Positions 56,809 to 64,000 of a DNA stretch of 64,000 nucleotides are shown here, piece by piece (position 1 is the first letter of the stretch; each line of letters opens with the position of its first letter). The notes under the pieces were generated by a model. The model ran no database searches. It saw only the letters and a program-made list of their open reading frames with translations, and was not told the origin of the DNA. The position numbers and the translations under genes were made by a program. This DNA is from Coprinus comatus. Taxonomy: Eukaryota > Basidiomycota > Agaricomycetes > Agaricales > Agaricaceae. The stretch lies in contig JAWPGT010000068.1 in NCBI GenBank assembly GCA_034638255.1, forward strand, positions 1-64,000, read 5' to 3'.

Positions 56809-59800
56809 ATGGCAAAAGGACGTCTCTCGAACCACTGGACATCATTCCAAAACAAACCCACGCTCTTTCGTATCTCCGGCTTCTTACTTCTCCAACTCCT
56901 CTTCATTATTCTTGCAGTTGTTTGTCTCAAACACCCGTTGCCAGTTCGTCTAACATCAACGTCGGCTGAAGTTCGAGGTGCATTCAGTGTGATATTTGTC
57001 GCATGGCAATTCATCGCAGTTCTACTGGTCAATGACCTCTTGTTCCAGGTCATCAGTGAGGAATGGAGCGTCTATCTCTTGAAACAGCCGTTCAAGCCTG
57101 GATGCGATAAAGTTTCGACCTTGACAGCGAACATTTTCTTTCATTTTCGACATGTGTTCACCCGCTCGACAAGTATGGCCTATAAGGCGACAATTGGAGC
57201 TTTGCTCGTTTTAACGATATTAAGGACTACATCGCCTGCCACGATGACAACTGCCATTGCTCCAGCATCTTTTTCACAGAACGTCGAATTGATGCGATAC
57301 ATTCCAACGTCCTTCAATCCTTCTGATAGAAGTGATCCTGTAATGGTTTCCATTCAGCGCGCCGAGGTTGTTACAAGGTTGGAATCTAACTTGAATAACT
57401 CAATTGGGACGACGGTGTCCGAAAAGGTGTTGGTGGGGAGGTTGAAGAGGGAGGATGTAGGCGAAAATACGACCGTGGTTTACCCAAGCGACGTTGCAAA
57501 GTTTGGCTATACGTGTTTATGGGAACAGACCCCTCAGATACAGATCGAGGGAGGGAATATAATTGTTAGCGGAAGCGGGAAACAATGGAGGGTATGGAAC
57601 ACTAGAAGCGTGGATGATGTAGTGGTTGGTACGTCTTGGTATCCCCAGGCTATCCATCTATCATGATACAGGTTAACAATATACCATAGGAATTTACACC
57701 CTATATGACGCTTCAAACGACTTTAATAGTCTATCTGCCTATCTTTTTCTAGGTTGCTCCGGCTTCAACGCGACAGGTGCTTGTTTACTGGATTTGTCCA
57801 GCATACCCGCCACAACATACAATCTCCCATCCAATCCAAGGATCCAAGTGACAGGAACACTTTCCACTCTTACCGCCAGTCTTCTCGTTTGTAATCCAAA
57901 CTTCAATATAACTACAGTCCGCATTCAGGCATCAAACCAAATGATTAACATGCTTCCTGACTCTGAGAATTTACTGGTCGTAAATAATCTTCCACAAGCA
58001 ACAGCTGCCTTGATATTCTCAACGGCATTTTTGGGCGCTCTGAGTCCCTTATCTGCAAGCCCTGGAAGACCTGCACCAATCAGTAGCCTGGCTACCAAGA
58101 TCTTTGTGGACGCTGGAAGGGCCAATGTTGAAACATGGATGGATCGTGCAAATTTCACGGTCAAGGTCATGGACATGGAGACTATCCAGAGGAATATGGA
58201 TGATGCCATGATGTCTGCATCCAAGGCTTTCCTGATCAAGCCCGTTGGTGAAGTACTCGCTCATTTTACTGCTTTCGAAGCGATGGAGGTCCCTGCCTTA
58301 GTCTTTAGACCAACTATCATCCTGGTTGCAAGTAAATTCTTTCTTGCAGCGACTGTTGTAATGCTTGGGATCCTTATTTTGCTTGGAATCATCATCATTT
58401 GCAGCTCAATTAATCAACAAAGCATTCCCCTCAATCTTAAAGGCTCTTTGAGAATACTTGACCATGGCTCTCTATCAACTCCTCCCTCCACTGATGCTGA
58501 AGAAACCGGGACTAACAAGCCCCTTCCAATTATCATAGGGGATTATCACATTCTAGATCGCCGTGATAATAGCAGCGACGGTGACTCCTTGTACCCCCCA
58601 ATACACGACACTGTCTGGTATTGGCCCCGGAAATTTATTTATACCCGCGTAATCTCATTTATGCTGATACAACTCGCATATTATGGGGTAGCCATTGCCG
58701 GCTACGTTCGTCCGTATAACTTGTCCAAAAATATATCCATCTCGTTGTCCAACCACTTCACCGAACTTAAGGGTGGCTTCATTATTCTATTCACTATTTC
58801 GCAAACGTTTTCAATCGCCATTCTCAGTGACATTCTCTTCACCATCTTCAGTCTAGAATGGGCTGTGAAAGCCGAAAAAAACAGAACACTTGAACCAGGG
58901 AAAACGGATGAAGTGTCGACATTGGCATCCGGCCTTTGGGATAGAATTAAATACGCATTTAAGCGTGAAAAATCAGCTAGTGGGATGTTTCGGTACTCTT
59001 TCGCTGCGTCACTTGTACTCTTGGTACTTTCAGCAGCGGGCCCCGGCTGTTTTACCCTATCAACGACAGCCATTGTTCAAACAAATACATCCATTCGCAA
59101 CATTGATCCCAACCTTTTTGCCTCGCGCTATCTTTTTGGACTGGGAAGCGCTATGACCAAGGAGCAAGCTGCAATATTGGAGCATTCCGCTTTGGTAACA
59201 CAATTGGAGCAGGTGGAAGGATTTGATTGGGGCTATAAAATCCCTCCAAATTTATTCATCCCTTGGCCTTTTGAGTTGGATGGTACAATGGCTCGTAATC
59301 AACAGAACTTGAAGTATCCCGCTCGGGTATTTCACTTCAAGAATATATGCCGTTGGGAAAGACCAGACGCCGATGACCTGGAAGTGCAACAGGATATCGG
59401 GATTCCTATTACTACAGGTCAGTTTGTTGAATGAGCAATGAGTTTCTCAGACTAACTTGAGGTGCATAAAAAGGAATGATACCTGTTAAATTCCGTGATA
59501 TTAATAGAAACTCTCATGGACATATTGGCGTTCTTCTGGTTGGCTGTGAAGGCTTGTCTCAGCAAAAACAAGATTGCCTCTTCGACTTGGATGGGCTTTC
59601 CACAAGTACCGAGGCCAATCGATTCTGGAATGGAACAGCAACCCTCTTAGCCTGTGATCCAAGCAATCAGGGGTTTGATTCAGGCCCACGAACTACTTGG
59701 AATGTCGGAGGTTGCATGCAAATCTCAGTTGTGGGTAATGAAATGCATACACAACATATCGATTGTTCCAATCTGCACCCTGTTTATATATCCGATAACA

Positions 59801-60333
59801 ATCTGGGTAACATATTTTCTTCATCACTCCTTTTCGCTCTTCATCCGCCAAGATTTCACGGTGGACATCAATCGGCAGGTGCTGCTGGGATTGGGATTCT
59901 TGCAGGACAATTGTTATTCGACAATTTTACTGCTATGATGGACTCGAAGATACTTCAACCAATCGCTTCCATACCTATGATTGAAATTGAGAACAAGCTG
60001 GACAAATACTTAACTTCAGCAAGTAAACCTTTCATGGCCGGATATAATCCTTTCAATGATTCGGTTGTATTTGCGAGTGGTCGTGATTCATTCGCTACGA
60101 CATCTGTTTCTACTGAAATTATGGTAGCACAGGTGACGTTGGTGGGGAACAAGGCGGTGATTATTATAAGTATTATATTACTTGTCCTTGCATTGAGGCT
60201 ACTACAGCTTGGTCTGAGGGGTGTGTTTTGGAAACAATCCCGGTTGAGGATGCTGGAACCGTTTAATATTGATGGTGTACGGAGGGTGCGAATAAGGCTG
60301 CAAAAAGAACAGGAACTTCAGGATGAAATATAA
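56809..60333 (+). CDS. large membrane protein with two homologous units, unknown function
   Basis: The start MAKGRLSNHWTSF at 56809. Introns at about 57629-57689 and 59418-59473, and probably a 72-nt in-frame one at 59809-59880, give about 1,110-1,135 residues. The first half has membrane helices (ISGFLLLQLLFIILAVV), then EEWSVYLLKQPFKPGCDKVSTL, an exposed domain with N-glycosylation sites, and a last helix (MLGILILLGIIIICSS). The second half repeats the plan: helix VISFMLIQLAYYGVAIAG, LEWAVKAEKNRTLEPGKTDEVSTL, an exposed domain, and helix VIIISIILLVLALRLL. The shared (S/F)..EW(S/A)V...K....PG..D.VSTL motif and the following helix show an internal duplication. I do not know the family. Likely basidiomycete-restricted; surface or vacuolar location is inference. 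Confidence 0.7.
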
Positions 60334-61000
60334 TGGCAAGAATAGTAAGTCTTATCACTTGTTGAAGTAGATAGTGAGTGCCCTACTAACTTGTTGAACG
60401 CAGTCAATCAATCAAGTTTGAACACATTTTTATCATATAGAGCTATTACTTAGTGAGACTAATTACGTGGACAATTGCCGTGAACAACTCGCCCTTCCAA
60501 AAGACACCACTAAGGTATAATCATCCATCATCAATGAGGATCGACTCGACATGTTCGTTTCATCTATTCAATATAACTTAATATCAACAGTGTGTTGAGA
60601 TCTAAGACTTGACTTGACTTTTCCCCCTCTTTCTCATTCTCATTCTCATATCTTATTGGTCTACTCCTGAGGCCTGAGGCCTTAGTAGCCACGATGTATC
60701 ATATATGAAACGTCTAGAAAGAATTCCTCAGAAACTTAAACAATCTTAAAGCTAATTCTGGTGCATTAGTAGTATTTATTTCATTTTCCATCTGATGTTG
60801 CCATTTGTAGTAGGAGTTTATTTATTTATTTTGAGTAGATTGGGTTAATGCAATCATCCATGAGCCAGAGCCAGAAGAAGAAAGTACTGAGAGTCAAAAT
60901 AAAAATATCAAGGACGAAGCGTGGGAAGAAGGATCACCGCGTAAACCGGTCGCAGCACGGTTCCAAGCGCTATTCGTTTACTTCCATTCATTCAACGAAA
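60334..61000. other. intergenic region
   Basis: 3' flank of the duplicated membrane protein and promoter side of the V-ATPase gene. A short plus frame starts at 60848 but has no support beyond the true start at 61001. Confidence 0.55.
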
Positions 61001-62323
61001 ATGGAGGCTCTATTCTTCAATGTACGCAAGCCTTGACCACATACTGTTCCATAATATAAACTAACACACCCGCTTAGGTTGACAGTGGCTTCATAGAAGG
61101 AATCGTCAGAGGATACAGATCAGGCATTCTCTCTCAGAATCAATATGCGAACCTGACTCAATGCGAAACGTTGGAAGGTGTGTTTACATTTCTTTTATCA
61201 TTTTCAATCTCTGCTCGCAACTCTCTTTCTGACATTTCCTGATTCCATAATAAGATTTCCGAACACAACTCTCCGCTACGGATTATGGCAACTTCTTGTC
61301 TAATGAACCTATGCCAATTTCAACTTCAACCATCTCGGATAAAGCTACTCAACTTTTAGTTGACCAATTCAACTATATCAGATCCAATGCTGTTCAACCC
61401 CTCAGCAAATTCCTCGATTACATCACGTATGTTTCCTTTCAATCCCCTTATAATTGTTTCTTGATTATAACACACCTCCGTCCAACAGGTATTCGTATAT
61501 GATTGACAACATTATTCTCCTCATTACTGGAACGCTTCATGAACGCGATACACATGAACTCTTAGAACGTTGTCACCCTCTTGGTGTTTTCGATTCCATG
61601 CCAGCTCTCTGCGTTGCCACAAACGTCGAAGAACTCTATCACACCGTCATCGTCGAAACTCCTCTTGGTAACGTCCATCTTTCTTTAAAACAAACAAAAA
61701 CAACCATCTCACCCTTCTATTCTACAGCTCCTTACTTCCGAGATTGTCTCTCCGCTGCCGACTTAGACGACCTAAACATTGAAATCATCCGTAACACAGT
61801 CTACAAAGCTTATTTAGAAGACTTCTACCAATTCTCAAGTTCCCTGGGAGAACCAACATCCACCGTAATGCAACGAATCCTATCATTCGAAGCAGATCGT
61901 CGTACACTTAACATCACGATCAACTCCTTCAACACCGAACTTACAAAAGAACAAAGAGCAAGATTATTCCCAATAATTGGTCTTTTATTCCCAGCTGGAA
62001 ATAATCAACTCGCGCGTTCAGATGAAATTGATCAAGTTCGTCAAGCTTGTGAATGTGTTGCTGAATATCGTTCCTTTTTCACTGGTGGTGCAGGAGGAGG
62101 AGGTAATAATGATGATTTGAGTATTGCTTCACAATTGGAAGATAGATTTTTCCAAAAGGAGGTTCAATTGAATAAGGAAGCTTTCCTTCAACAATTCCAG
62201 TACGGAGTGTTTTATGCATATATGAAGTTGAAGGAACAGGAGATTAGGAATTTGACTTGGATTGCAGAGTGTATTGCTCAGGATGCTAAAGATAGGATAC
62301 AGGACTTTATACCCATTTTTTAA
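61001..62323 (+). CDS. vma6: V-type proton ATPase subunit d
   Basis: The subunit that couples the peripheral stalk-rotor (V1) to the membrane ring (V0) in vacuolar proton pumping. The start [40 protein letters not shown] is typical of subunit d. Then [61 protein letters not shown] (joined over an in-frame intron 61666-61727), and [21 protein letters not shown]. It ends [24 protein letters not shown] at TAA 62323. A slightly unusual glycine-rich insert (GGAGGGGNN) lies near residue 280. Intact; convergent with the GH71 gene. Confidence 0.94.
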
Positions 62324-62549
62324 TCTGTGATGAATGCTACTTGGTTTTTTGTTTTGTTTTGTACACCTCGTCGTGTGCCTGTGCCTCCCTATTTGCTTGT
62401 TTTTAATCTCCTGTAATCTATCTTCTTTGTTACCTCTAACGTGTGAACTGGTTATCGAGTTCCTTTTCGAAACTAAAACTACACGTAAGAATACACATCC
62501 GAAATATTACAACGACCACCCTTCCAAGAAATACACAAAAGACAACAAA

Positions 62550-64000
62550 TCACAGCGCAGCTGCACTAACCACAAAGGCATTAAAATTATAACTCTTCGG
62601 ATTTCCTTGAAACACAAACTCCTCATTACCACCAGTATTCAATTCCACAACAACCTTCCCATCCCTCATAATCAAACCCTTCATAATTCCACCAGGACTA
62701 ATCGGAATTTCCAAATGAGAGACTCCTTTCGGTACTTGCATTTCTTTCGTATATTCTGAAGTGGAAGTGGAAACGGAGGTAGTGGACAGTATGACCGTTG
62801 AAGGTGATGTAGTCATAACTACTACCCAGACTGTGTCTTGACACTGAAAGGAGTATAAAAATAAAAATAAAATAAAAAAGGGAGGAAAGGAGAACCTACA
62901 AGCTCATAATTATCAGGTTGACCAATCGGATCATCCGTTTTAGCTTGTGAAGAATGAGGTCGTGACCACATAATTATTTTATCCTTCTCAACTTCAGGGT
63001 ATGCACCAGTTTTATAAGCTGTAGCATAATACTTCGTCAATTCAAGCCAACCTAAAAACATAATAATTAGGGGGGTAAGAAGTCGAAGTCTAAAGAGATT
63101 GAATGGAAACGAACCAGTATGATCAAAACCATTCACCCAAACTTCACTATTAGGTTGTGCACCTTTGATAGGCCCAATATAATCCGATTCTCCATAATCA
63201 TTCCAGGTCAAGATTTGTATAATATCAAATTGATCTCTGTTCGCTACAATTAACTCCCAGCGTTTACTATAAAGGTGTTGATCAGAGAGATAAATCCACT
63301 GCAAATTACAGCTCGTCAGTCAAACGTAGAAATTGTCGATAAAGGACAGCTCACATTTTTATTATAACTATCCTTGCCATAATGCGTAAAAAACCAAGGC
63401 GAAACAGCACCCATATATACAGGTTTCTTTTGCTGTACTTCCCCATCCCGAGCTTGTAAGAAAGTTCTCTCAAGGCCAATAGCTTCAAGTCCTTTCAAAT
63501 GTTCATCGTCACTTTCCATAGACCCAATAAACTTCTGTAATTCAGATTGCACCGTGTCAATTACAAATGGCAGTGATGGATCCAAAGCTGCGTTTCCTAT
63601 ACGCATATTGGTGCTGACCAGGGGGATATTTATATCCGGAAGAGATGCTACAAGATCTTTTGCGAATGAAGTCGTTACTTTAATCGGCCATCCAGAATTC
63701 CACTGTCGAGGTTATATATGCGTGAGGATGATGGACGAAGAGAGTAGATATATGCGCATTTACTTACATTAAAATCCCCATCAATAACCTCTGAAAACTT
63801 TCCAAACGTTTTAGGATCAATAAAAAACGCCGGTACGAAATAAACCTTCCCATCGAGTTCAGGATGCCTAGAAAATTGCGATTTCCACCCTTCGATAACA
63901 CTAGATTGACCGAATGTACACGTTTCACCAGCGAACGTCGACACGAAAGCTCTATCATCGTACTGAAGTTGATTGGGATGATTTAGATGGGGTTGAACAA
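62550..64000 (-). CDS. GH71 alpha-1,3-glucanase (mutanase), 3' part
   Basis: A secreted-type hydrolase of the alpha-1,3-glucan of fungal cell walls. Only the C-terminal portion lies in the window; the gene runs off at 64000. Seen: FVSTFAGETC near the edge, GWKSQFSRHPELDGKVYFVPAFF, GDFN|WNSGWP, YMGAVSPWFFTHYGKDSYNKN|WIYLSDQHLYSKRW and the family motif QILTWNDYGESDYIGPI. The C-terminal beta-rich tail ends SAAAL at TGA 62550. Introns lie near 62845-62900, 63051-63115, 63301-63355 and 63709-63770. Frame intact as far as seen. The signal peptide cannot be checked. Confidence 0.9.

Overview
This window looks like nuclear DNA of a filamentous basidiomycete, most likely an agaricomycete. The support is: many introns of about 50-60 nt with GT..AG ends inside almost every gene; a KDZ-type transposase with its cysteine clusters; copia and gypsy LTR elements; P450 genes in the layout typical of mushrooms; and basidiomycete housekeeping genes (RAD50, PRP1/PRP6, derlin, V-ATPase subunit d, a GH71 glucanase). 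The order or genus cannot be told from the sequence alone.

Layout. 1-2.4 kb: gene-poor, with the possible tail of a gene at the left edge, a TATA box, and a five-unit tandem array of paired hairpins whose stems co-vary between units (1.24-1.63 kb), perhaps part of a spliced non-coding transcript; then a three-unit telomere-type tract. 2.4-8.4 kb: a KDZ transposon locus with a PHD-like gene, a divergent coiled-coil gene and a transposase broken by three apparent one-base frameshifts. 8.44-8.8 kb: twelve 20-bp palindromes on a 31-bp period. 9.0-15.7 kb: the 5' part of a gypsy element (minus strand; LTR, a tRNA-like segment, gag with a stop), split by a young copia element (10743-15231) with LTRs that look identical and a 5-bp target duplication. 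15.8-24.9 kb: an old LTR relic, a truncated P450 copy and two complete tandem P450 genes. 25.5-33.3 kb: a minus-strand run of a DUF4436 membrane protein, a MYND/SET protein and a large TmpL-like adenylation/membrane flavoprotein. 33.3-35.8 kb: gene-free, with inverted repeats. 35.9-48.6 kb: compact housekeeping block, RAD50 head-to-head with PRP1, then an MPDU1-like protein, mitoribosomal uL29m, SDHAF1 and NDUFAF6. 48.8-53.1 kb: a broken MFS transporter and a third, unrelated P450. 53.9-55.4 kb: tRNA-Leu(AAG) with an intron and two identical inverted tRNA-Gly(TCC). 55.5-64 kb: derlin, a large tandem-duplicated membrane protein of unknown function, V-ATPase subunit d, and the 3' part of a GH71 alpha-1,3-glucanase running off the right edge.

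Functional links. RAD50 and PRP1 share a 146-bp promoter region. The uL29m-SDHAF1-NDUFAF6 trio is a compact set of nuclear genes for mitochondrial translation and for assembly of complexes II and I, the last two sharing a 157-bp promoter. The left 25 kb is a typical accessory zone where transposons and duplicated P450 genes accumulate. Gene models were spliced by eye from reading frames and GT/AG signals; exon borders may be off by a few bases in places.
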